Source: Rhodoblastus sp052145335 (GTDB lineage Bacteria > Pseudomonadota > Alphaproteobacteria > Rhizobiales > Beijerinckiaceae). Taken from it: DNA of 20,610 bases. Position 1 is the first letter of the stretch, and each line of letters begins with the position of its first letter. Location of the stretch: contig NZ_JBKQOU010000087.1 in NCBI RefSeq assembly GCF_052145335.1, positions 1 through 20,610 of the forward strand, given 5' to 3'. The notes beneath the pieces are model-generated. The model did not search any database. It was not told where the DNA came from and saw only the letters and a program-made list of their open reading frames with translations. This document shows, piece by piece, positions 8,625-14,915 of the stretch. The position numbers and the translations under genes were made by a program.

Positions 8625-9731
8625 TCATGCAATATCGGGCCCCATGCCGGAAAACAGCGTGCTTTGCTTGTAGCGCCGCGCGGCGAAGCGGATCAGCACC
8701 CCCGCCGCCGCCGCCATCGGCACCGCGAGGATCATGCCGGCGAAGCCGAACAGACTGGCGAAGGCGAGAAGGGCGAAAATCAGCCAGACCGGATGCAATC
8801 CGACCGAACCGCCTACCAGTTTCGGCGACAAGACGTTGCCTTCGAGAAACTGTCCCGATCCGACCACCGCCATGGCCAGGCCGAACAGGCCGAGATGCGG
8901 CCAGCCCTGGACGATGGCGACGACAGCGGAAAACACCAGCGCGGTCAGCGAGCCGACATAGGGAATGAAGCTCAACAGTCCGGCTGAAAGGCCGATGAGA
9001 AAGCCGAAATTCAGCCCGATCAAGGTCAGGCCGCCGCCATACCAGACCCCGAGAAACAAACAAACCAGCGACTGCCCGCGTAAAAAGCCGGCCAGCGCGC
9101 GGTCGATTTCAGCGGAGAGTTCGAACACCGTGGCCCGGTGGCGAGGCGGGATGAGGCTGCGGATGACGCTGACCATCTCCGGCCAGGACAGCAGCAGATA
9201 GAAGGTCACCACCGGGGTGATCACCGCCAGCGTCACCACGCCGACCAGAGCCTGGCCGCCCGACCAGATCGATTTCAGGAAATTGCCGAACCATTGCACG
9301 CCCTGCCCGACGAAATTGCCGAGCGATTTCTGGATGCCTTCGGCGCTGGTCATGGAGTCGAGGCCCAGTTTGCTGAGCCATTCGCCGCCATATTGCTGGA
9401 TCAGCGCCGAGGTCTCGTCCGAAACCAGCCCTTGCAGCTTGGTCACATATTCCGGCAGGCTTTCGGCAAAGCCGACGATCTGGCGGCCGAGGATGGGCGC
9501 GACGCCGATTACCACCACCAGCAAGACCAGAATGAACAACAGGAGAATGACCAGCGCGGCGGCGGTGCGGCTGAGCCCGAGCCTTTGCAGCCGCCCGACC
9601 ACCGGATCGAGAATATAGCCGAGAACCAGCGCCGCCACGAAAGGCGCCAGCACACTGGCGAACAGATAAACGCCAAAACCGAACAGCAGCAGCATCAGGA
9701 GCCAGAAAGCGATCTGCCATTCAATGCGCAT
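8625..9731 (-). CDS. AI-2E/PerM-family membrane protein
   Basis: 368 aa integral membrane protein with about eight helices. The order is two to three N-terminal helices (residues 8-75), a long soluble segment around 80-155, then a C-terminal membrane block containing FIPYVGSLTALV and GNVLSPKLVGGSVGLHPVW, both strong signatures of the AI-2E transporter (formerly UPF0118, PerM, TqsA) family. Members include AI-2 exporters and Na+/H+ antiporters, and the substrate here is unknown. The ATG at 9731 follows GGAAGG about ten bases upstream. The gene ends 13 bases before the hdaA start, so the two are probably co-transcribed. Confidence 0.88.
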   Translation of the reverse strand: MRIEWQIAFWLLMLLLFGFGVYLFASVLAPFVAALVLGYILDPVVGRLQRLGLSRTAAALVILLLFILVLLVVVIGVAPILGRQIVGFAESLPEYVTKLQGLVSDETSALIQQYGGEWLSKLGLDSMTSAEGIQKSLGNFVGQGVQWFGNFLKSIWSGGQALVGVVTLAVITPVVTFYLLLSWPEMVSVIRSLIPPRHRATVFELSAEIDRALAGFLRGQSLVCLFLGVWYGGGLTLIGLNFGFLIGLSAGLLSFIPYVGSLTALVFSAVVAIVQGWPHLGLFGLAMAVVGSGQFLEGNVLSPKLVGGSVGLHPVWLIFALLAFASLFGFAGMILAVPMAAAAGVLIRFAARRYKQSTLFSGMGPDIA

Positions 9732-9792
9732 CGGCTGAAACCTTCCGCCGGGGAGTCGAACTCAACCCAAAATAGTCAGGAAAAAACTCGGG

Positions 9793-9830
9793 GCATGGTT
9801 GCGAAAAACCGGTTATCGACTTTTCGTATC
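9793..9830. repeat. Degenerate interspersed palindromic repeat
   Basis: The core GCGAAAAACCGGTTATCGAC, followed by TTTTCGTATC, places CGAAAA and TTTTCG arms around an ACCGGT centre, with a preceding GGGGCATG. It resembles from memory an extragenic palindromic repeat common in Hyphomicrobiales (GCATGATCCGAAAACCGGTT with a CGGATCATGC-like partner), with the outer arms decayed. It lies between the end of the CDP-alcohol phosphotransferase gene and the start of perM. This 105-base gap holds nothing else I recognise. Confidence 0.4.
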
Positions 9831-9836
9831 CGGGAT

Positions 9837-10385
9837 TCACGCGCTCATGTGGGTCACCCAACGCCTGAAATAGGCCGCCAGCGAGGCCAGCGTCAATGCC
9901 GCGACCAGCCATTGGCCGGCCAACAACCAGGGGCCGGTCCGCCAGGCGAAGGCGAGAGAGGCCAGAACCAGCGCAATAAAGCCGATCTGGGTGAATGTAT
10001 TGGCCTTGGAAATCCACAAGGGCCGGATTTCCATCGGCCGGTCGAGCAGCCAGGACAGGACGACAGCGCCGATGATCATCAGGTCGCGCGTCACCACCAG
10101 CAGGGCCAGAGCCATCGGCAGGACGCCGACGATGGCCAAAGTGACGAAATCGCAAATCAGCAGGGCCTTGTCGGCGACGGCGTCGAGATAGGCCCCAAGT
10201 TCCGAGCGCAGGTCGAAACGGCGGGCGACCCAGCCATCGAGCGCGTCTGAAACGCCGGCGACGATGAAAATGGCCAGGGCCTCGGGCCAGCGGCGCGTCG
10301 CGATCATGTCCACGCTGACGGGAACCAGCGCCAGCCGCGCCAGACTGATCAGATTGGGCAGAAAGGCGAACCATTTGGTCGACAT
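9837..10385 (-). CDS. CDP-alcohol phosphatidyltransferase family protein
   Basis: 182 aa inner-membrane enzyme. The complete CDP-alcohol phosphotransferase motif D-x2-D-G-x2-A-R-x8-G-x3-D-x3-D is visible, with D47, D50-G51, A54-R55, G64, D68 and D72; the acids bind the metal and perform catalysis. Such enzymes swap CMP on CDP-diacylglycerol for an alcohol such as glycerol 3-phosphate (PgsA) or a related one. The substrate is not clear here, so I give no symbol. The ATG at 10385 (MSTKWFAFLPNLISLARL) fits the family N-terminus and has AAGG upstream; the frame continues to 10529, but that extension is Arg/Ala-rich and runs into the purM start. The gene is divergent from purM and upstream of perM-hdaA. 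Confidence 0.88.
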   Translation of the reverse strand: MSTKWFAFLPNLISLARLALVPVSVDMIATRRWPEALAIFIVAGVSDALDGWVARRFDLRSELGAYLDAVADKALLICDFVTLAIVGVLPMALALLVVTRDLMIIGAVVLSWLLDRPMEIRPLWISKANTFTQIGFIALVLASLAFAWRTGPWLLAGQWLVAALTLASLAAYFRRWVTHMSA

Positions 10386-10470
10386 GTTCGACGGCCTTTT
10401 GCGGCGGCGGAGGGATAATATGAGCCAGCGGGGAAAGGGCCGCAAGGCGCCGCTTCCGGCTGCCTTTGCC

Positions 10471-10499
10471 TTGCCAGCGCCAACTTGAGCGGCTAGAGC
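10471..10499 (+). promoter_or_regulatory. Candidate sigma-70 promoter for purM-purN
   Basis: TTGCCA (10471-10476) and TAGAGC (10494-10499) are separated by 17 bases, 28 bases ahead of the purM start codon. The -10 is weak. The site lies in the 142-base divergent region between the CDP-alcohol phosphotransferase gene and purM. I see no purine riboswitch there. Confidence 0.3.
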
Positions 10500-10527
10500 A
10501 ACCAAAACCCGTTCGAAGGATGTTTTC

Positions 10528-11604
10528 ATGTCGCATACCGGGGAGAAGACCGCCGGATTGACCTATGCCGAAGCGGGGGTCGATATCGACGCCGGCGCGC
10601 GCATGGTCGAACTGATCAAGCCGCTGGTGCGGGCGACGCGGCGGCGCGGCGCCAATGCGGAAATCGGCGGCTTCGGCGGGTTGTTCGACCTCAAGGCGGC
10701 CGGTTTTACCGACCCCATTCTCGTCGCCGCCAATGACGGCGTCGGCACCAAGGTCAAGATCGCCATCGAAAGCGGCATTCACGACACGGTCGGCATCGAT
10801 CTCGTCGCCATGTGCGTCAACGACCTCGTCGTGCAGGGCGCCGAGCCGCTGTTTTTCCTCGACTATTACGCCACCGGCAAGCTCGATCCCGAGATCGGCG
10901 CGCAGATCGTCACCGGCATCGCCGCCGGCTGCCTCGAAGCCGGCGCGGCGCTGATCGGCGGCGAAACCGCCGAAATGCCGGGCGTTTACGCCGGCGAGGA
11001 CTATGATCTCGCGGGCTTCGCCGTCGGCGCCGCCGAGCGCGGCGACCTGCTGCCGCGAGGCGACATCCAGGAAGGCGACGTGGTGCTGGGCCTCGCCTCT
11101 TCCGGGGTTCATTCCAACGGCTTTTCGCTGGTGCGCAAGATCGTCGAGCGCGCCGGGCTGAAATTCTCCGACCCCGCCCCCTTCGCGCCGAAAAAAAGCC
11201 TCGGCGAGGCCCTGCTGGAGCCGACCCGCATCTATGTCAAACCCGTGCTCTCCGCGCTGCGCAAAACCCGGGCGATCAAGGCTTTCGCCCATATCACCGG
11301 CGGAGGCTATCCGGAAAACATTCCTCGTGTGCTGCCCGACGGGCTCGGCGTGAAAATCGATCTCGCCAGCATTCCGGTGCCGCCTGTGTTTTCCTGGCTG
11401 GCGCGGGCTGGCGGCGTCGCCGAGCGCGAAATGCTGCGAACCTTCAATTGCGGCGTCGGCATGATCGCCGTGGTCGACGCCGCCATGGCTTTGGAAGCGG
11501 AAGACGCCCTGCGCGCCTCCGGCGAAGAGCCCGTGCGTCTGGGCGTCCTCGTCGCGACGCCGTCGGGCGACCGCGTGGTGTTTGAAGGAAAGCTGGCGCT
11601 GTGA
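10528..11604 (+). CDS. purM: Phosphoribosylformylglycinamidine cyclo-ligase (AIR synthetase)
   Basis: 358 aa, cytoplasmic. PurM closes formylglycinamidine ribonucleotide to aminoimidazole ribonucleotide using ATP, the fifth step of de novo purine synthesis. Family signatures are in order: YAEAGVDIDAG at the N-terminus, GGFGGLFDL, the nucleotide-binding DGVGTKVKIA, the GIDLVAMCVNDLVVQGAEPL segment, and GGETAEMPG with VGAAERG. Length and domain order are normal for the family. The ATG at 10528 is preceded by AAGGATG at good spacing. The stop overlaps the purN start, so the two are translationally coupled, the usual purM-purN arrangement. Confidence 0.97.
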   Translation: MSHTGEKTAGLTYAEAGVDIDAGARMVELIKPLVRATRRRGANAEIGGFGGLFDLKAAGFTDPILVAANDGVGTKVKIAIESGIHDTVGIDLVAMCVNDLVVQGAEPLFFLDYYATGKLDPEIGAQIVTGIAAGCLEAGAALIGGETAEMPGVYAGEDYDLAGFAVGAAERGDLLPRGDIQEGDVVLGLASSGVHSNGFSLVRKIVERAGLKFSDPAPFAPKKSLGEALLEPTRIYVKPVLSALRKTRAIKAFAHITGGGYPENIPRVLPDGLGVKIDLASIPVPPVFSWLARAGGVAEREMLRTFNCGVGMIAVVDAAMALEAEDALRASGEEPVRLGVLVATPSGDRVVFEGKLAL

Positions 11605-12257
11605 GCCAAGGCAAAACCCGCGTCGCCATTCTCATTTCCGGACGCGGCTCGAACATGCGCTCCTTGGTCGAGGCCGCGCGCGCGAAAGATTTTCCGGCCG
11701 AGATCGCCCTGGTCCTGTCCAATGTCGCCTCCGCCGAAGGGCTTGAATTCGCGCGCAAACAGGGCGTCGACACGGCGGTGGTCGATCACAGGCGGTTCGC
11801 CGATCGCGAAAGTTTCGAGCGCGAGATGCAGGCGACCCTGACGAAACACGCCATCCACCTCGTCTGCCTCGCCGGCTTCATGCGCTTGCTGACGCCATGG
11901 TTCGTCGAGCAATGGCGCGACCGTATGCTCAACATCCACCCCGCCCTGCTGCCCTCCTATCGCGGCCTGCACACCCATGAGCGGGCGCTCGCCGACGGCG
12001 TGAAGATTCACGGCGCGACGGTGCATTTCGTCGCGCCGGAAGTGGACGCCGGGCCGATCGTGACTCAGGCGGCCGTGCCGGTGCTCGACAGCGACACGCC
12101 GGAAACGCTCGCCGCCCGTGTGCTGGAGCAGGAACACCGGATCTACCCGCTGGCCCTGAAACTCGTCGCCGCCGGCGCCGCGCGGGTGAACGGCGCCCGC
12201 GTGGGCGTCGAGGTCAAGGGCGCAGTTCCGGCGGCGCTGGTCTGGCCGACGGAGTGA
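11601..12257 (+). CDS. purN: Phosphoribosylglycinamide formyltransferase
   Basis: 218 aa, cytoplasmic. PurN transfers the formyl group of 10-formyl-tetrahydrofolate to glycinamide ribonucleotide, the third step of purine synthesis. The phosphate-binding loop ISGRGSNM is near residues 12-19. The catalytic triad is visible as N111 and H113 in NIHPALLPSYRG and D149 in HFVAPEVDAGPI, matching E. coli N106, H108 and D144. The GTG start overlaps the purM TGA (GTGA), which explains why no separate ribosome-binding site is needed. Length is normal. Confidence 0.96.
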   Translation: MSQGKTRVAILISGRGSNMRSLVEAARAKDFPAEIALVLSNVASAEGLEFARKQGVDTAVVDHRRFADRESFEREMQATLTKHAIHLVCLAGFMRLLTPWFVEQWRDRMLNIHPALLPSYRGLHTHERALADGVKIHGATVHFVAPEVDAGPIVTQAAVPVLDSDTPETLAARVLEQEHRIYPLALKLVAAGAARVNGARVGVEVKGAVPAALVWPTE

Positions 12258-12278
12258 GCCGCTATTCGGACGCTTCCG

Positions 12279-12307
12279 TTGCCAAACCGCCGCAGAATCC
12301 CTGTAAG
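12279..12307 (+). promoter_or_regulatory. Candidate sigma-70 promoter for the GST-fold gene
   Basis: TTGCCA (12279-12284) and TGTAAG (12302-12307) are separated by 17 bases. They lie in the 82-base gap after purN and about 33 bases before the proposed start. This suggests the GST-fold gene can be transcribed independently of purMN. Confidence 0.35.
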
Positions 12308-12339
12308 CTCCCCACAAAGTGACCTGTCGGGAGGGGCAA

Positions 12340-13035
12340 TTGATCACGCTTTACACATTCGGCCCTTATTTCGGCCTGCCTGACGGCAGCCCTTTCGTCA
12401 CCAAGGCGATGCTGCTGCTGAAAATGGCCGGCCTTTCCTATGTCGAGGACCGCAACGGTTACGCCAAGGCGCCCAAGGGGAAATTGCCCTTCATCGACGA
12501 CGACGGCGAGAAAATCGCCGACTCGACCTTCATCCGCCTGCACATCGAGAAAAAATACGGTTTCGATTTCGATTCCGGCCTGACCGCAGAGCAGAAAGCC
12601 ATCGGCTGGTCAGTGGAAAAAATGTGCGAGGATCATCTCTACTGGCTGGTCATCGCCGACCGCTGGCTCATCGACGAGAATTTCGACAAAGGTCCGGCGC
12701 ATTTCTTCGACGCCGTTCCCGCGCCGATCCGGCCGCTGGTCCGCGCCATGATCCGCCGCAAGATCCGCTCCGACGCGATGGCGCAGGGACTCTACCGCCA
12801 TACCCCGGAACAGAGGCGCGAGTTGGGACGACGCGGACTGGCCGCCATCTCCGCCCTGCTCGGCGAAAAACCCTTCCTGTTCGGCGACAAGCTGCATGGC
12901 GCCGACGCGACTTTGGGAGCTTTCGTCATGGGCGCCCTCTGCCCATTCTTCGACAGTCCGCAGCGGGACGAGGCCGAACGCATGCCCAATCTCGTGGCCT
13001 ATGCCGAGCGGATCAAGAAGAGCTATTTCGCCTGA
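12340..13035 (+). CDS. Glutathione S-transferase-like protein (Faxc/metaxin-type)
   Basis: 231 aa. The N-terminal thioredoxin-like half starts ITLYTFGPYFGLPDGSPFVTK and includes the cis-proline segment KGKLPFIDDDGEKIADST, where GSTs bind the glutathione gamma-glutamyl group. The all-helical C-terminal half contains RRGLAAISALLGEKPFLFGD, followed by an AD-x-T-L-like element (GADATLGAFV), typical of the Faxc/metaxin branch of GST-fold proteins. The substrate is unknown. The TTG at 12340 is preferred because GGGAGGGG sits just upstream and the product starts directly at the first beta strand; the in-frame GTG at 12319 would place that sequence inside the gene. A strong terminator follows. Confidence 0.8.
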   Translation: MITLYTFGPYFGLPDGSPFVTKAMLLLKMAGLSYVEDRNGYAKAPKGKLPFIDDDGEKIADSTFIRLHIEKKYGFDFDSGLTAEQKAIGWSVEKMCEDHLYWLVIADRWLIDENFDKGPAHFFDAVPAPIRPLVRAMIRRKIRSDAMAQGLYRHTPEQRRELGRRGLAAISALLGEKPFLFGDKLHGADATLGAFVMGALCPFFDSPQRDEAERMPNLVAYAERIKKSYFA

Positions 13036-13055
13036 AGCGCTTACCCGCGATGAAA

Positions 13056-13082
13056 AAAGGGCCGCTCCTCGAGCGGCCCTTT
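13056..13082. terminator. Bidirectional intrinsic terminator
   Basis: Perfect 12-base stem AAAGGGCCGCTC/GAGCGGCCCTTT with a three-base loop. The run of six A before the GC core becomes a T-run on the minus strand, and CCCTTT follows on the plus strand. It lies between the convergent ends of the GST-fold gene (plus) and rlpA (minus) and can serve both. Confidence 0.85.
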
Positions 13083-13125
13083 GCAGTTCTGGCGAAGATC
13101 TTGCCGTCTTGTTCTGTTTTCGAGA

Positions 13126-13464
13126 TCAGAGGGTCGAAACTTGCACGCGGGCGACGCCGGATTGGCGCATGCCCAGCACATTCGCCGCGCCCGAGGAAAC
13201 GTCGATGATGCGGCCGCGCACGAAGGGCCCGCGATCGTTGATCGTCACCGTGGCCGAGCGGCCGTTGTTGAGATTGGTCACCCTCACCTTGGTGCCGAAG
13301 GGCAGCGACCGATGCGCCGCCGTCAAAGCGCCGACATGACCGCCGCTGGCGGTGTGGCCCCTGCCGGAATAGTAGGACGCGGACCCTGACCAGGTTTGCG
13401 CCTGAATAGGCGAAGAAAGGAATGAAACACCGATGAACGCGCACGCAACAGCTAATTTACTCAA
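13126..13464 (-). CDS. Small secreted RlpA-like double-psi beta-barrel protein
   Basis: 112 aa. Residues 1-22 form a signal peptide (short basic start, hydrophobic core, cleavage probably after IQA), so the product is periplasmic. The remainder is one RlpA double-psi beta-barrel domain: ASYYSGRGHTASGG, LTAAHRSLPFGTKVRVTNL, TINDRGPFVRGRIIDVS. D77 in INDRGPF matches the catalytic Asp of RlpA lytic transglycosylases. The acidic residue usual in TASGE is glycine (G42), so activity is uncertain. There is no SPOR domain or lipobox, unlike full-length RlpA. The start is TTG with a perfect GGAGGT seven bases upstream; an ATG between them is out of frame and closes after two codons. It is the last gene before the bidirectional terminator. 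Confidence 0.83.
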   Translation of the reverse strand: MSKLAVACAFIGVSFLSSPIQAQTWSGSASYYSGRGHTASGGHVGALTAAHRSLPFGTKVRVTNLNNGRSATVTINDRGPFVRGRIIDVSSGAANVLGMRQSGVARVQVSTL

Positions 13465-13658
13465 TGCATCTACCTCCGCATTGTTGACGATTAGCGCAGA
13501 TGAGTTGGCAAATCAGGCAGAATAATGACCATACTAATAGCTAACTATTTAGCGTATTGATTGCTATATTTGATTTTATTTATTTCTTTTGTTTTATGTA
13601 TACAAAATTAAGATAGACTTTATTCGAGTGCATTTCTGATAAAAGCGAGCACTATACG

Positions 13659-13664
13659 ATTATA
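13659..13664 (-). promoter_or_regulatory. Perfect -10 hexamer, possible rlpA promoter
   Basis: TATAAT on the minus strand, about 195 bases before the rlpA start. A TTGTTA lies 15 bases upstream, shorter than ideal. The hexamer is part of one arm of an inverted repeat. If used, it gives rlpA a long AT-rich leader. In such an AT-rich stretch a chance match is quite possible. Confidence 0.25.
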
Positions 13665-13722
13665 AAAGATAAATAAACGTAACAATACGCTTTATAATCT
13701 CAAGTAAAGGCAGATAGATTTA

Positions 13723-13743
13723 TTTTGCTGCAGCGCAGCAAAA
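13723..13743. repeat. Hairpin TTTTGCTGC/GCAGCAAAA
   Basis: A perfect 9-base stem with a three-base loop at the right edge of the AT-rich island. Neither strand has a T-run following the stem beyond the arm itself, so it is not a typical terminator. Function unknown. Confidence 0.5.
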
Positions 13744-13757
13744 GCTAGGCGGGCAAA

Positions 13758-13787
13758 CAAAAACGCCGGGCTCAAGGCCCGGCGTCA
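13758..13787 (-). terminator. Intrinsic terminator of ndk
   Basis: On the minus strand ACGCCGGGC and GCCCGGCGT pair as a 9-base stem (13763-13771 with 13777-13785) around a five-base loop. TTTTTG follows, 30 to 50 bases after the ndk stop. Confidence 0.88.
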
Positions 13788-13812
13788 CAGAATTGAAATC
13801 TTGGCGCTTAAA

Positions 13813-14235
13813 TCAGCCTACGATTTCGTTGCCCGCAAACCATTGCGCGATTTCCAGGGCCGCGGTCTCCGGAGCGTCGGAGCCGTGGACCGAATTCTCG
13901 CCCATGCTCAGGGCGAATTCCTTGCGGATCGTGCCGGGATCGGCCTTTTCCGGATTGGTCGCGCCCATCACGTCGCGATAGGCCTTGATGGCGTTTTCGC
14001 CTTCCAGCACCTGCACCACCACCGGCGCCGCCGACATCTGCCCAACCAGTTCGCCGAAGAACGGACGCTCCTTGTGGACGGCGTAGAAAGTCTCGGCCTG
14101 GGCCTGGGTCATGTGCACGCGCTTCTGGGCGACGATGCGCAGTCCGGCGGCTTCGATCCGGGCGTTGACCGCCCCGGTCAGGTTGCGGCGGGTGACGTCG
14201 GGCTTGAGGATGGAAAATGTGCGTTCAATCGCCAT
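13813..14235 (-). CDS. ndk: Nucleoside diphosphate kinase
   Basis: 140 aa, cytoplasmic. Ndk moves the gamma-phosphate between nucleoside triphosphates and diphosphates through a phosphohistidine. The start MAIERTFSILKPD, the middle segment MSAAPVVVQVLEGENAI, the ATNPEKADPGTIR loop and the active-site segment NSVHGSDAPETA with H117 are all canonical. Length is standard. AGGTGA lies about ten bases before the ATG. The gene has its own terminator and probably its own promoter, which overlaps an 11-base-pair hairpin between ahpD and ndk. Confidence 0.97.
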   Translation of the reverse strand: MAIERTFSILKPDVTRRNLTGAVNARIEAAGLRIVAQKRVHMTQAQAETFYAVHKERPFFGELVGQMSAAPVVVQVLEGENAIKAYRDVMGATNPEKADPGTIRKEFALSMGENSVHGSDAPETAALEIAQWFAGNEIVG

Positions 14236-14261
14236 GAATCAGGCTCACCTGTAAAGAGAAA

Positions 14262-14291
14262 CGGTCGCCGCGCTTATAGACGCGGCGACCG
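14262..14291 (-). terminator. Hairpin between ahpD and ndk, possible terminator of ahpCD
   Basis: Perfect 11-base stem CGGTCGCCGCG/CGCGGCGACCG with an eight-base loop. On the minus strand it is followed by TTTCTCTTT, a weak U-tract, and it lies 46 bases after the ahpD stop. The loop also contains the proposed ndk -10 element. Confidence 0.55.
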
Positions 14292-14301
14292 AAGGGAGCA
14301 A
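14273..14301 (-). promoter_or_regulatory. Candidate ndk promoter overlapping the hairpin
   Basis: On the minus strand TTGCTC and TATAAG are separated by exactly 17 bases, giving four and five matches to the sigma-70 hexamers. The -10 sits in the loop of the 14262-14291 hairpin and the spacer covers one arm. Transcription would start about 30 bases before the ndk ATG. Confidence 0.4.
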
Positions 14302-14337
14302 GGTTGTAACTTGGCCGGGGAGCGGCGCTTTTCAGCT

Positions 14338-14856
14338 TTAAGCCGCTTCGAGCGCCAGGGCGGCGGACTGGAGGATCGCGGCGTAGCGCACGGCCGCCTG
14401 GATCGCCTCCGGCGCGACGCCGTGCTCGCGAACCACAGTCTCATGCGAATCCATGCAGGCGCCGCAGCCATTGATCGCCGAAACGGCGAGGCACCACAGT
14501 TCGAACTGGTCCTTGGGCACGCCGGGATTGCCGATGAAGGTCATCCGCAACTTCGCCGGGCGCTTGGAATAATCCTTGTTCGAGACCAGATGGCTGAAAC
14601 GGTAATAGATATTGTTCATCGCCATCATCGTGGCGGCGCCGCGCGCCGCGGTTTCGGCTTCGGGCGAAAGCTGGGATTTCGCCTCCTCGGCGATTTCCGC
14701 GACCACTTCGGCGTTGCGCGTCGCCAGGGCGCAGGCGAGCAGCAGGCCCCATTTGGCCTGGGCCTCCAGCAGATCCTCATTGACGATGGCGGAAAGATTC
14801 AGGCGCACGTCCTTGGCGAAGTCCGGCAGCCTGCCCTTCAGATTTTCGATCGACAT
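14338..14856 (-). CDS. ahpD: Alkylhydroperoxidase AhpD
   Basis: 172 aa, cytoplasmic. AhpD is a thiol disulfide reductase that re-reduces AhpC in the mycobacterial-type system, with lipoyl proteins as the electron source there. The active-site segment AINGCGACMDSHE shows the CxxC pair C131 and C134, with H138 and upstream E119, matching the proton-relay residues known for M. tuberculosis AhpD. The all-helical carboxymuconolactone-decarboxylase fold and length agree with the family. The ATG at 14856 is chosen because GGGGGG precedes it and the product begins MSIENLKGRLPDFAKD; the longer frame would translate the terminator hairpin. It follows ahpC by 59 bases. Confidence 0.93.
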   Translation of the reverse strand: MSIENLKGRLPDFAKDVRLNLSAIVNEDLLEAQAKWGLLLACALATRNAEVVAEIAEEAKSQLSPEAETAARGAATMMAMNNIYYRFSHLVSNKDYSKRPAKLRMTFIGNPGVPKDQFELWCLAVSAINGCGACMDSHETVVREHGVAPEAIQAAVRYAAILQSAALALEAA

Positions 14857-14880
14857 GATGAATCCCCCCAAAAGCAAAAA

Positions 14881-14906
14881 GGAGGGCGCCCAAATTGGCG
14901 CCCTCC
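14881..14906 (-). terminator. Terminator/attenuator hairpin between ahpC and ahpD
   Basis: A perfect 10-base stem GGAGGGCGCC/GGCGCCCTCC with a six-base loop, followed on the minus strand by TTTTTGCTTTT. It begins nine bases after the ahpC stop and lies ahead of the ahpD start. It should end most ahpC transcripts and lower ahpD expression relative to ahpC. Confidence 0.8.
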
Positions 14907-14915
14907 CCAAAAAGA

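Larger units (their letters stand above)
13465..13812. other. Intergenic AT-rich island between rlpA and ndk
   Basis: 348 bases without a supported gene. By hand count, 13501-13740 has 71 G/C in 240 (about 30%) and 13561-13620 only 10 in 60, in a window that otherwise looks well above 60%. It contains several inverted repeats: AGCGTATTG (13551-13559) with CAATACGCT (13683-13691), GATTATAAA (13658-13666) with TTTATAATC (13691-13699), and TTTTGCTGC/GCAGCAAAA (13723-13743). It probably carries the rlpA promoter. The longest small frames seen are about a dozen codons. Confidence 0.8.

Noticed and set aside
9721..11292. Long minus-strand open frame (523 codons) opposite purM
   Set aside because: It covers an intact purM and the CDP-alcohol phosphotransferase gene, its product is low-complexity and Arg/Ala/Gly-rich with no family signature, and it is explained by GC-rich third-position bias.
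13551..13691. AT-rich island as a miniature transposable element bounded by AGCGTATTG arms
   Set aside because: The 9-base arms are short, the flanks show no convincing target-site duplication, and the AT-rich composition extends beyond both arms; kept only as a possibility within the island finding.
14857..14910. Extended start for ahpD at 14910
   Set aside because: It would translate the intergenic terminator hairpin, and the normal family N-terminus follows a good ribosome-binding site at 14856.
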